Source of the DNA: Ruminiclostridium cellobioparum DSM 1351 = ATCC 15832
GTDB taxonomy: Bacteria; Bacillota; Clostridia; Acetivibrionales; DSM-1351
Assembly: GCF_000621505.1 (NCBI RefSeq)
Contig: NZ_KK211295.1
Coordinates: 1 to 64,000 of the forward strand
Direction of reading: 5' to 3'
DNA length: 64,000 nucleotides
The notes under the pieces were generated by a model, which did not search any database, had not been told where the DNA came from, and saw only the letters and a list, made by a program, of their open reading frames with translations. The stretch's first letter is position 1. Each line of letters begins with the position of its first letter. The translations under genes and the position numbers were made by a program. Positions 56,460 through 64,000 of this stretch are shown piece after piece.

Positions 56460-57539
56460 ATGTTTAGAGATTTCGTAATAAATTCAGGAATGTTAATAGC
56501 ATTTTTAAGTATATGTTACCAGATCTTCCGCAACACCGGCTTGAACCCTCAGCTCCCTATAGGGTTGAAAATCAAAATGGGTTTGATTTTCGGAATCATG
56601 GGCATGGTATTAGTTGAGTTTTCAGTTAAGCTCACAAATCATCTTATAGTGGATCTGCGTATCTTGCCGATACTAATAGCCTGCCTCTATGGAGGTTTTA
56701 TACCCGGAATATTTGCAAGTTCCACCATTGCCGTGTTCCGTATAATAAGGTTCGGCTTTTCAATCACTGCGTTTGCAGCCTCAATCTCTACCTTTATACT
56801 TCCTCTTCTAACCTACCCGCTTTTCAGAAAACAAAAGCAGCTTTGGAAAAAATGGATTTATGGCTCAATCATTTTCGAATTTATCATAAGTCTGAACTAT
56901 GCGGTATTTATTGACGGCATGAAAAATAAATTTTTGATTATTACACTGTTTTGTTCTGTCACAAGCCTTATTGCCTTTTTAATTTATTATTACATAGGAT
57001 ACCTGGAAGCATATACTTTTGCCTTCAGGCGTTATCAACAGGAGTCCAAAAAGGATTTTCTGACAGGTCTCAATAATGCCCGGCAATTTGATGCCATATA
57101 TAATAATATAATAGAAAAATCAAAAACAGATAAACGGCAAATTTCATTACTGTTTCTGGATATTGACTTTTTTAAAAAGGTTAATGATACTTACGGACAT
57201 GAAGACGGTGATATTGTTTTAAAGACCCTGGGAGACCTTCTTATCCATAACTGCAGGGATATAGATATCGTTTCAAGGAATGGAGGGGAAGAGTTCTCTG
57301 TTATACTGCCCGATTGTACTTCGGACTTGGCACTGGAAATCGCCGAACGGCTGCGTAAAAAGGTTGAGAACACATCTTTCATATTATCAAATGGTGTCAT
57401 TATTAAAATAACCATTTCTATCGGTATATCCTCCTACCCTGATAAAATTTCCAATATAAATATTTTAAAGGAAAAAGCCGACGAAGCTCTTTATTCTGCA
57501 AAACGTGCCGGGCGAAACAGGGTTGTACAGGCAAAATAA
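56460..57539 (+). CDS. Membrane diguanylate cyclase (5TM LytS-type sensor plus GGDEF)
   Basis: About 359 residues from ATG 56460 with GGGGGA just upstream; a TTG 30 nt earlier is possible. The N-terminal 190 residues hold six hydrophobic helices like the 5TM-5TMR_LYT module (VDLRILPILIACLYGGFIPGI). The GGDEF domain (about 195-355) has GGEEF and, five residues earlier, RDID as an allosteric I-site, so an active, product-inhibited cyclase making c-di-GMP is expected. The ligand of the membrane module is unknown. Confidence 0.9.
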   Translation: MFRDFVINSGMLIAFLSICYQIFRNTGLNPQLPIGLKIKMGLIFGIMGMVLVEFSVKLTNHLIVDLRILPILIACLYGGFIPGIFASSTIAVFRIIRFGFSITAFAASISTFILPLLTYPLFRKQKQLWKKWIYGSIIFEFIISLNYAVFIDGMKNKFLIITLFCSVTSLIAFLIYYYIGYLEAYTFAFRRYQQESKKDFLTGLNNARQFDAIYNNIIEKSKTDKRQISLLFLDIDFFKKVNDTYGHEDGDIVLKTLGDLLIHNCRDIDIVSRNGGEEFSVILPDCTSDLALEIAERLRKKVENTSFILSNGVIIKITISIGISSYPDKISNINILKEKADEALYSAKRAGRNRVVQAK

Positions 57540-57634
57540 TTTTTGTAAAACTTTTAAATCTTATCCCAACAACTTTAACATAACTCCTCAGATTTGAATA
57601 TTATGTATCAACAACGAATTTGAGGTGATTTATA

Positions 57635-58678
57635 ATGTTAAATATTCCGTTGCTAACCAGCGATATCGTAAGTTTTAACCTCTGGTTTTCAATTTTTCTT
57701 ATTGCAATTTTTGCAGTAATATTGTCGGGTCCTATCTTATATGAATATATATCCTACCGGGTTTCTTACAGAAGGGCTGAAAAGAGATATTACTCAGCTG
57801 TTAAAAAGGACTTTTCAGAACAAAGAGACGATGGGGGAGGCGGTTCTATTGATGAGCTGATAGGTACTGCCGGATATGCCTATAATCAAACAAATGACCT
57901 GTTCTTTTCAACGATGTATGCATGGCAGAGAAGCATGGGCTACTGCAGACTTTATGATGAAGCCGCCGCCCCCCTGGGGATGATTATTGACAGTGAGCCA
58001 ATACGTTTTTCCTATGCCGGAAGGCGCTGGCTCATTGAGTTCTGGAAGGGTCAATACGGTATGACCACAGGCTGTGAACTCGGAGTCTACTCCAGCCAGT
58101 GGCCAGACCTGAATATTCCGGGTGTGTTTGACGGCACCTTCTATACCTGCGCCAGCAATGAAGACAGACTTTATATGGGCTTTGTGCTTTATAAGAACGG
58201 CGAAGAGCTGTTTAACAGAAAGGGCAGGCACTGGTGGCTGACAGCCTTCAAACTGGGTGAATATTCAGAGCCTTCCGAACTGTCCATGGATGTCTATATA
58301 ACCTTAAAGAGCCGCGGAATGAGAGATGCATTCCTGAAGGCTCTTCAGAGGGCCGGCTATAAAGAAGGTGATTATGAAGTCAGAAAAAACACCGTTGCGC
58401 TCTTTTACGACAAGCCCCATTCCAGACAACCCTACACCAGGTCGGCAGTTACAGATAAAATGATGCTTGCACAACTCAAAAGAAATTGCGACGTATATCA
58501 AACCCTTACAAAAGGCTACACCAGTATGAAAGATAAGATAAAAGCTGTTAAAGAGGGTTCACCTGAATTATATACCGAGCTGTTCAAGATAGGTAAGACA
58601 GCCTCAATATTCAGCGTCTTCGACAAAATAAAGGACTATTTGAATATTGAAGTTGATGGCAATCAGCTCCCCAAGTGA
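57635..58678 (+). CDS. DUF4474-family protein with N-terminal membrane anchor
   Basis: 347 residues, RBS GAGGTGATT. One membrane helix (residues 14-36) is followed by a soluble region with AGYAYNQTNDLFFSTMYAWQR, RFSYAGRRWLIEFWKGQYG and RHWWLTAFKLGEYS, features of DUF4474. The function is not known. Its stop overlaps the beginning of the region feeding the next gene, 11 bp before that ATG, so the two are probably co-transcribed. Confidence 0.8.
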   Translation: MLNIPLLTSDIVSFNLWFSIFLIAIFAVILSGPILYEYISYRVSYRRAEKRYYSAVKKDFSEQRDDGGGGSIDELIGTAGYAYNQTNDLFFSTMYAWQRSMGYCRLYDEAAAPLGMIIDSEPIRFSYAGRRWLIEFWKGQYGMTTGCELGVYSSQWPDLNIPGVFDGTFYTCASNEDRLYMGFVLYKNGEELFNRKGRHWWLTAFKLGEYSEPSELSMDVYITLKSRGMRDAFLKALQRAGYKEGDYEVRKNTVALFYDKPHSRQPYTRSAVTDKMMLAQLKRNCDVYQTLTKGYTSMKDKIKAVKEGSPELYTELFKIGKTASIFSVFDKIKDYLNIEVDGNQLPK

Positions 58679-58689
58679 GGTCGGGTATT

Positions 58690-59595
58690 ATGAATAAATT
58701 AGACAGGGTCACCAATGTATATAACAAATCGGACATAATACCTTTTGATGATACCTCCAAGTTTGTATTAATGAGTGATTGTCATAGAGGTGACGGAAGC
58801 CGTTCCGATAATTTTTTAAGTAACAGAAATATTTATTATTCAGCATTATCTCAATACTATTATCACAACTTTACTTATATAGAGTTGGGTGATGGTGATG
58901 AGCTTTGGGAAAACAGGCGTCTGTCGGATATCATACAGATCCATAAGGAGGTTTTTGGACTGCTGTCCAAGTTCCATGATGATCAAAGACTCTATCTCAT
59001 GTACGGTAATCATGATATGGAAAAGAGAAATTATAAATATGTCAACAGAAATATACAACGCTACTATGCTCAGCGCGAACAGGAGGATCCAAACATTTTT
59101 AATAATGTAAAAGTTCATGAAGGACTGGTTTTAAGGCACTCCGAGTCAGACGACAAAATTCTTCTCATTCATGGGCACCAGGTGGATACCATGAGCAGTT
59201 CCTTCTGGAGGCTGAGTAAATTCCTGGTAAGATATGTCTGGAAGCCGCTTGAAAATTTCGGGGTAAATGACCCGACAAGTGCGGCAAAAAATTATAAGAA
59301 GAAAATATCAATTGCAAAAAAGCTTACAAAATGGGTTGCCAGGGAAAAGCATATACTGATTGCAGGGCATAATCACAGACCATCCTTTCCCGATGTGGGG
59401 CAGGTTCCATACTTCAATGACGGAAGCTGTATCCATCCCAATGCAATTACAGCTATAGAAATTTCCAACGGTACCATTTGCCTGGTTAAGTGGAGCGAAA
59501 AAGTAAAAAATGATGGTTCGCTGTATATTGCAAGAGATATCCTGGGCGGTCCAAACAATCTGCAGGATTATTTTGCTTGGCTGCATAAGCATTAA
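58690..59595 (+). CDS. Metallophosphoesterase, LpxH/calcineurin-like
   Basis: 301 residues from ATG 58690 (GAGG 9 nt before). All metal motifs are present: SDCHRGD near 26, GDGDE near 70, GNHD near 104, HGHQ near 157 and GHNH near 221. This resembles the UDP-2,3-diacylglucosamine hydrolase-like subgroup, though a Gram-positive bacterium makes no lipid A, so the substrate is another phosphoester or diphosphate. Coupled with the upstream DUF4474 gene. A strong terminator follows. Confidence 0.9.
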   Translation: MNKLDRVTNVYNKSDIIPFDDTSKFVLMSDCHRGDGSRSDNFLSNRNIYYSALSQYYYHNFTYIELGDGDELWENRRLSDIIQIHKEVFGLLSKFHDDQRLYLMYGNHDMEKRNYKYVNRNIQRYYAQREQEDPNIFNNVKVHEGLVLRHSESDDKILLIHGHQVDTMSSSFWRLSKFLVRYVWKPLENFGVNDPTSAAKNYKKKISIAKKLTKWVAREKHILIAGHNHRPSFPDVGQVPYFNDGSCIHPNAITAIEISNGTICLVKWSEKVKNDGSLYIARDILGGPNNLQDYFAWLHKH

Positions 59596-59647
59596 TGCAT
59601 ACATTTAATGTTTAATCGGTAAAACATATATTTAAGGCAATATTCCG

Positions 59648-59710
59648 GGAAGGAACAGCTGCAACCCTGGCCAAATCGTCAGGGCTGCAGCTGTTCCTTC
59701 CTTTTTCTTT
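59648..59710 (+). terminator. Intrinsic terminator after the metallophosphoesterase gene
   Basis: 15-bp perfect stem (59648-59662 with 59687-59701), extendable through ACCCTG/CAGGG, followed by TTTTTCTTTTT. Confidence 0.92.
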
Positions 59711-59794
59711 TTGAAAAACTCAACTTCCTTTCATAAAACCATCACATTCATTTTTTAAAATTAAAATGTCAAATACAAAAGGAGGATGCACATT

Positions 59795-61720
59795 ATGCAT
59801 AATAAAAGATCAAAATACAAGTTCACTCCTGTTTTAATTGCTGTACTGCTTGGCTTTTCATTGACAGCCTGCACAGCCGGGAATTCAGATACGGCCGCAT
59901 CCATAAATTCCGGTTCGGCTTCCCAGGCAGCCGTGGGGTCAATGGCTGCCAATACAGGTACGGCACAGGCAGGTACTGCAGCAAAAGCTGATGTATCAGT
60001 ACAGTATGACTCGGATGACGAGAACGCCAGCTGGAACACCGGGGATGCGACAAATATATTTTTAAAAACAAATGCCATAACCTGGGATGGAGCCGGAGTC
60101 GCAATAAAAGACAACAATGTATCAATTACTTCTGCAGGAACATATATTATAAGCGGAACCTTAAACGGCGGGCAAGTCCTGGTAGACACTGAAGACAAGG
60201 GAACAGTGAGACTTGTTCTGAACGGAGCGAATATTACAAGTTCCGACAGTTCACCAGTCTATATAACCCGGGCTAAAAAGACAGTAATAGTACTGGCAGA
60301 AGGCTCAAATAACAATTTAACCGACAGCAAAACATATGTTTTATCAAATAAGGATTCCGATGAGCCCAATGCAACCATCTTCTCAAAATCCGATCTGACT
60401 GTCAACGGAACAGGCTCATTGACGGTAAATGCAAATTACAAAAACGCTATCACAAGTAAGGATGAATTAAAAATCATGAGCGGCAACATAACTGTGAATT
60501 CAACAGGGGATGGCATCAGGGGCAGGGATTTTGTCGCAGTAAAAAACGGAATAGTGAATGTCAATGCCCGGCAGGACGGCATCAAATCAAACAATGATGA
60601 AGACTCCCAAAAAGGCTTTGTCTTAATTGAAGACGGCACCGTAAGCATAACAGCCCAGGAGGATGGAATCCAAGCTGAAACAAACGTTGTGGTCAAAACA
60701 GGAGATATCAGGATATCTTCCGGCGGCGGCAGTGCCAATGGAGAGACAAAACCGGACAATCAACCGGGTATTGCTGACACCGGCAGTGACTCCGACAGTA
60801 AAAAAGGCATCAAAGCAGCAGCCGGTATCACCGTATACGGCGGAACTATCGATATCGACTCGGCAGATGACTCTCTCCATTCCAACAGCAGCATTTCAAT
60901 AAATGGCGGATATGTCACTGCTGCTTCAGGAGATGATGGTATTCATGCCGATTCAAGTATTGAAATAAACAATGGCGAAATTAATATAACCAGGGCCTGT
61001 GAAGGTATCGAAAGCACCAGTATAACAATTAACGGCGGTGACATCCGTATAAACACAAGCGATGACGGAATAAATGCTTCAGACGGCACAGGCAGTTCAC
61101 CCGTTGGCCGACGCCCGGGACAAAATAATTCAAATTCTTCAGGAAGTGCTTCCTTGAATATAAACGGCGGTTACATTTACGTCAATTCCGCCGGAGACAG
61201 CCTTGATGCAAACGGCTCAATCCTTATGACAAACGGAACGGTAATAATCAGCGGCCCCACTGAAAACAATAACGGCGCCCTCGATTATGACGGAGCCTTC
61301 AAAATGACGGGAGGCTTTCTGGCAGCTGCCGGAAGTTCCGGAATGGCACAGGCACCCGGCACCGCCTCTACTCAAAATTCCGCAATGATATCCTTCGCCC
61401 AGACAATGCCGGCAGGTACGATGGTTCACATAAAGTCCAGTGACAGTAAGGACCTGCTCACTTTTACACCGGAAAAAGACTATCAGACAATAGTGATAAG
61501 TTCACCGGAGATTAAAACAGGTACAACCTATGACGTTTATTACGGAGGCAATTCGGGCGGAACGGAAAAAGACGGCCTCTTCACAGGCGGCACATACAGC
61601 GGAGGTACAAAATATGAAAGTTTTACAGTCTCGGAGGTCGTGACTGCTGTTGGAACTACAGGACATAGCGGTCCCGGCGGCAAAGGCTTCATGGGAGGCG
61701 GCAGTCCCGGAAATCCCTGA
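59795..61720 (+). CDS. Cthe_2159-like carbohydrate-binding beta-helix lipoprotein
   Basis: About 641 residues from ATG 59795, 9 nt after GGAGG; an ATG nine bases earlier touches the RBS. The signal peptide ends in LTAC (lipobox). A Ser/Ala/Gly linker follows, then a long repetitive part (about 90-520) built of short turns such as INGGYVTAASGDDGIHADSS and INGGDIRINTSDDGINASDG, a right-handed parallel beta-helix. The C-terminus is Gly-rich. The family (formerly DUF4353) contains Cthe_2159, which binds cellulose and polygalacturonate. It precedes the VTC and DUF4956 genes, a common grouping. Confidence 0.88.
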   Translation: MHNKRSKYKFTPVLIAVLLGFSLTACTAGNSDTAASINSGSASQAAVGSMAANTGTAQAGTAAKADVSVQYDSDDENASWNTGDATNIFLKTNAITWDGAGVAIKDNNVSITSAGTYIISGTLNGGQVLVDTEDKGTVRLVLNGANITSSDSSPVYITRAKKTVIVLAEGSNNNLTDSKTYVLSNKDSDEPNATIFSKSDLTVNGTGSLTVNANYKNAITSKDELKIMSGNITVNSTGDGIRGRDFVAVKNGIVNVNARQDGIKSNNDEDSQKGFVLIEDGTVSITAQEDGIQAETNVVVKTGDIRISSGGGSANGETKPDNQPGIADTGSDSDSKKGIKAAAGITVYGGTIDIDSADDSLHSNSSISINGGYVTAASGDDGIHADSSIEINNGEINITRACEGIESTSITINGGDIRINTSDDGINASDGTGSSPVGRRPGQNNSNSSGSASLNINGGYIYVNSAGDSLDANGSILMTNGTVIISGPTENNNGALDYDGAFKMTGGFLAAAGSSGMAQAPGTASTQNSAMISFAQTMPAGTMVHIKSSDSKDLLTFTPEKDYQTIVISSPEIKTGTTYDVYYGGNSGGTEKDGLFTGGTYSGGTKYESFTVSEVVTAVGTTGHSGPGGKGFMGGGSPGNP

Positions 61721-61900
61721 TCGCATATGCTTTTCACGTAAAAGAAATATTTCTCAATTATATCTCATAACACTTTAAATTTAATATTTGTCTTTCATCA
61801 TATCAAATTTTTGTTAAATCAGTATTAATTTATTGTAAAAATATGGTAAAATATATCCAGGAATGACAATTTGATTATTACATCAGACAGGAGGTTTATT

Positions 61901-62653
61901 ATGGCAATTTCAACTTTTAAACGGTATGAAATGAAATTTCTTTTGTCCAGTGAACAGTTCAACACGCTCTTGCCAAAAATAACGGAGTATATGAATCCGG
62001 ACGAATATTGCAGAGGATATAGAAATTACAGTATCTACAATATTTATTATGACACGCTTGACAGTAATTTGATCCGGACATCTCTTTCCAAGCCCCAATA
62101 TAAGGAAAAACTGCGATTAAGAAGCTATACTCCCGCTACTTCACCGGATTCAAAAGTATACCTGGAGCTCAAAAAGAAAACCGCAGGCGTAGTTTACAAA
62201 AGAAGGGCAGCTATGACCTTGCGGGAAGCCTGCCGGTTCGTGGAGGAAGGCAGCAAACCTGCGGCTAAAAACTATATAGGTGTACAGGTTATCAATGAAT
62301 TGGCGTTCTTCCTGAGCAAAAATAAAGTGTATCCTGCAGCCTATATCAGTTATAACAGAATGGCCTTTTTCGGCAAAGACGACAGGGAGTTCAGAATCAC
62401 CTTTGACAGTAATATCATTACCAGGAGAAATGAACTGAACCTGGAAAAAGGCTGTTTCGGAGAACAGCTGCTGGACGACGGACAATACCTCATGGAAGTT
62501 AAAATATCCAGAGCTGTTCCCATCTGGCTGGCCCGGCTTCTATCGGAACTTAAAGTATATAAAACCAGCTTTTCAAAATATGGGACTGAGTACCAGCGTT
62601 ACTACAAGCAGGCGGTATCAGACAGCCTGCAAATGTTAACGGCAATCAAATAA
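61901..62653 (+). CDS. VTC-domain protein (polyphosphate polymerase family)
   Basis: 250 residues from ATG 61901 (GGAGG; an upstream in-frame TTG at 61871 lacks a site). The tunnel domain motifs are visible: RYEMKFLL, NIYYDT, KEKLRLRSY, VYLELKKKTAGVVYKRR and LMEVKIS. Eukaryotic VTC4 polymerises polyphosphate from ATP; bacterial copies are soluble and lack SPX. It sits 28 bp before the DUF4956 gene in one transcript. Confidence 0.9.
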   Translation: MAISTFKRYEMKFLLSSEQFNTLLPKITEYMNPDEYCRGYRNYSIYNIYYDTLDSNLIRTSLSKPQYKEKLRLRSYTPATSPDSKVYLELKKKTAGVVYKRRAAMTLREACRFVEEGSKPAAKNYIGVQVINELAFFLSKNKVYPAAYISYNRMAFFGKDDREFRITFDSNIITRRNELNLEKGCFGEQLLDDGQYLMEVKISRAVPIWLARLLSELKVYKTSFSKYGTEYQRYYKQAVSDSLQMLTAIK

Positions 62654-62681
62654 ATTTTAATAGTATAAAGGAGAGAATTAA

Positions 62682-63374
62682 ATGTTGGATTCAATTTTTC
62701 CTGTATCGGCTTCGGGTGATACCCTTACACTTTCGGGTGTGCTTGCGGCTTTAGGAGCAGCACTTATACTGGGGCTGATCGTCAGCCTTGCATATATAGG
62801 AACTCACAAGCGGGAAGGTTACTCCGCAGGATTTACCATCACCTTGATCATGCTTCCTGCAATAATATCAATAATAATAATGCTCATAGGCAACAATGTT
62901 GCCAGAGCCTTCAGCCTGGCCGGTGCCTTCAGTTTGATCAGGTTCAGAAGTGCCCCCGGAGACCCCAAGGATATAGCCTATGTATTTTTTTCCCTGGCAG
63001 TGGGTCTGGCCTGTGGAATGGGTTATCTTGCCTACGGAACAATATTTGTAATTGTGCTCTGTCTTGTGATGGCTCTGCTTCATAATTTTAAATTCGGCAA
63101 TCCGGGAAATGCCTGTATGCTGCTCAAAATCACAATACCGGAGGATCTGAATTTTCAAGGGCTGTTTGATGACATTCTGGAGCGCTACACCACTTCCTGG
63201 AATATGAAACGTGTTAAAACCACAGATTTCGGTACGATTTTTGAAATTGTATATATAATCAATTTGAAGTCGGTAAATGAACAGAAGCAATTCATAGATG
63301 AATTGAGATGCAGAAACGGTAACCTGAATATATCCCTTACCCTGAAGGAATATGAAGACAGGGTTGCAGTATAA
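62682..63374 (+). CDS. DUF4956 membrane protein
   Basis: 230 residues, RBS AGGAGAG. Four membrane helices in the first 140 residues, with the family core VARAFSLAGAFSLIRFRSAPGDPKDIAYVF cut here as FSLIRFRS and GDPKDIAYVFFS, then a soluble domain of about 90 residues. The family regularly follows VTC genes and is thought to be a membrane partner; the function is unknown. Confidence 0.88.
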   Translation: MLDSIFPVSASGDTLTLSGVLAALGAALILGLIVSLAYIGTHKREGYSAGFTITLIMLPAIISIIIMLIGNNVARAFSLAGAFSLIRFRSAPGDPKDIAYVFFSLAVGLACGMGYLAYGTIFVIVLCLVMALLHNFKFGNPGNACMLLKITIPEDLNFQGLFDDILERYTTSWNMKRVKTTDFGTIFEIVYIINLKSVNEQKQFIDELRCRNGNLNISLTLKEYEDRVAV

Positions 63375-63402
63375 AAAACTCACTTTTTATCAAACGGGCA
63401 TA

Positions 63403-63444
63403 AAAAGAAAGCTGGATTTTACTTGTAACTTCCAGCTTTCTTTT
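63403..63444. terminator. Bidirectional terminator between convergent genes
   Basis: 14-bp stem (63403-63416 with 63431-63444), AAAAGAAAGCTGGA and its complement, loop of 14 nt, A/T-rich on both flanks, between DUF4956 and the regulator gene. Confidence 0.88.
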
Positions 63445-63462
63445 ATTTGGAATGCAATTCTT

Positions 63463-64000
63463 TTATTCTGCCTTTGTAACCGGAAAAAGCACGCCTGTTT
63501 CCAGCTCTTCGGGATCCGACACACTTTCCTCATCCTTTATATACCTTTCGATCCCCGGGCCTGACACCTGGTATTCGGGATGTTCCGAAAGCCAGCTGCA
63601 AATTGCATCGTAAGCATCCTTCACCCTTTCATAAGGCCCCATATGGGTTGTAGCTACACAAAGCTGATCAGGCAGCTCCTGTATCTCCGGATGCTCTCCG
63701 GATACCTGAACCTGTGCCTCAACCTCCATGTTTTCATAGGAAAACTCCTCTCCCAGATATATGAGCTGAGTTGCTCCGGCCCTTTTAAGCCCTCTCTTCC
63801 CAATTTCCTCCTTCAACTCCTGAAATAAATCGTGAATCCCGCCAATACTGACCTTTCTTCGAATGCCAAACACTCTTTGCGGCGGGGTATTCATTACTAT
63901 GACGTGATACTTGTCCTGAACCATGCTCTTACCCTCCATTTTAACAATTTCGTCCTCCATCCTGCGTAAAGTTTTCCTGAAGCCGTGCAATTCCTCATAA
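63463..64000 (-). CDS. Probable MerR-family regulator, effector-binding domain (5' end outside window)
   Basis: The frame stays open to the right edge of the window; 178 codons are visible. It begins with a helical piece (YEELHGFRKTLRRMEDEIVKMEGK cut at the edge), like the coiled coil after a MerR DNA-binding domain. A GyrI-like/AraC effector-binding domain follows: VFGIRRKVSIGGI, GEEFSYENMEVEAQV, HMGPYERVKDAYDAICSW and GPGIERYI. A TTG at 63990 could start a short version, but no ribosome site supports it. The DNA-binding part must lie beyond 64000. Confidence 0.75.
   Translation of the reverse strand, partial: YEELHGFRKTLRRMEDEIVKMEGKSMVQDKYHVIVMNTPPQRVFGIRRKVSIGGIHDLFQELKEEIGKRGLKRAGATQLIYLGEEFSYENMEVEAQVQVSGEHPEIQELPDQLCVATTHMGPYERVKDAYDAICSWLSEHPEYQVSGPGIERYIKDEESVSDPEELETGVLFPVTKAE

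Noticed and set aside
1-64000. CRISPR array, prophage or replication origin
   Set aside because: No regularly spaced repeats, phage structural genes, integrase or DnaA-box cluster were seen.

Overview
The DNA is AT-rich, with strong AGGAGG-type ribosome binding sites, occasional TTG/GTG starts and TTGACA/TATAAT promoters. Together with a clostridial Cys-rich RiPP locus, a Cthe_2159-type beta-helix lipoprotein and CBM/EF-hand fragments, this points to a mesophilic, probably cellulolytic clostridium (Ruminiclostridium-like). The organism assignment is inference.

Region 1 (1-41053, minus strand, transcribed from high to low coordinates) is one very large lipopeptide NRPS locus that runs off the left edge. 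In transcription order it contains: a LoaP-type NusG paralogue (40526-41053), a leader, a type II thioesterase, an unusual radical SAM enzyme, a 3450-aa NRPS, an FtsX/MacB-type permease, a FAAL-ACP-Cy-A(Cys)-T-E initiation protein, aspartate decarboxylase PanD, a 2537-aa NRPS and a further NRPS of which 3461 residues are visible. Binding-pocket residues read from the A domains suggest Cys, X, Gly (FAAL and 2537-aa proteins), Asn, Ser, Asn, ? (partial protein) and Gly, beta-Ala, beta-Ala (3450-aa protein). The reading is a fatty-acylated, thiazoline-capped peptide containing beta-alanine, with PanD supplying the beta-alanine. An epimerase domain beside a beta-Ala module has lost its catalytic histidines, as expected for an achiral residue. 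No thioesterase domain lies in the visible part.

Region 2 (41283-43308) is a decayed zone: a truncated Sfp-type phosphopantetheinyl transferase, a BtrH-like protein and an IS1182-family transposase fragment.

Region 3 (43586-51468, minus strand) is a RiPP operon under a consensus promoter: ABC exporter, 71-aa Cys-rich precursor (CLI_3235 class), SPASM radical SAM maturase (CcpM type), a TIGR04066-type protein, an acyl-carrier-related protein and a lipoprotein made of two fused solute-binding domains.

Region 4 (51709-64000) is mostly housekeeping: a cation diffusion facilitator under a NiCo-type riboswitch, an ICMT-like methyltransferase, tRNA-Lys(CTT) followed by a long palindrome, a small CBM25-like protein, a CDP-alcohol phosphatidyltransferase, gene remnants, a diguanylate cyclase, a DUF4474 protein with a metallophosphoesterase, then a Cthe_2159-like lipoprotein, VTC-domain and DUF4956 cluster, and the 3' part of a probable MerR-family regulator.
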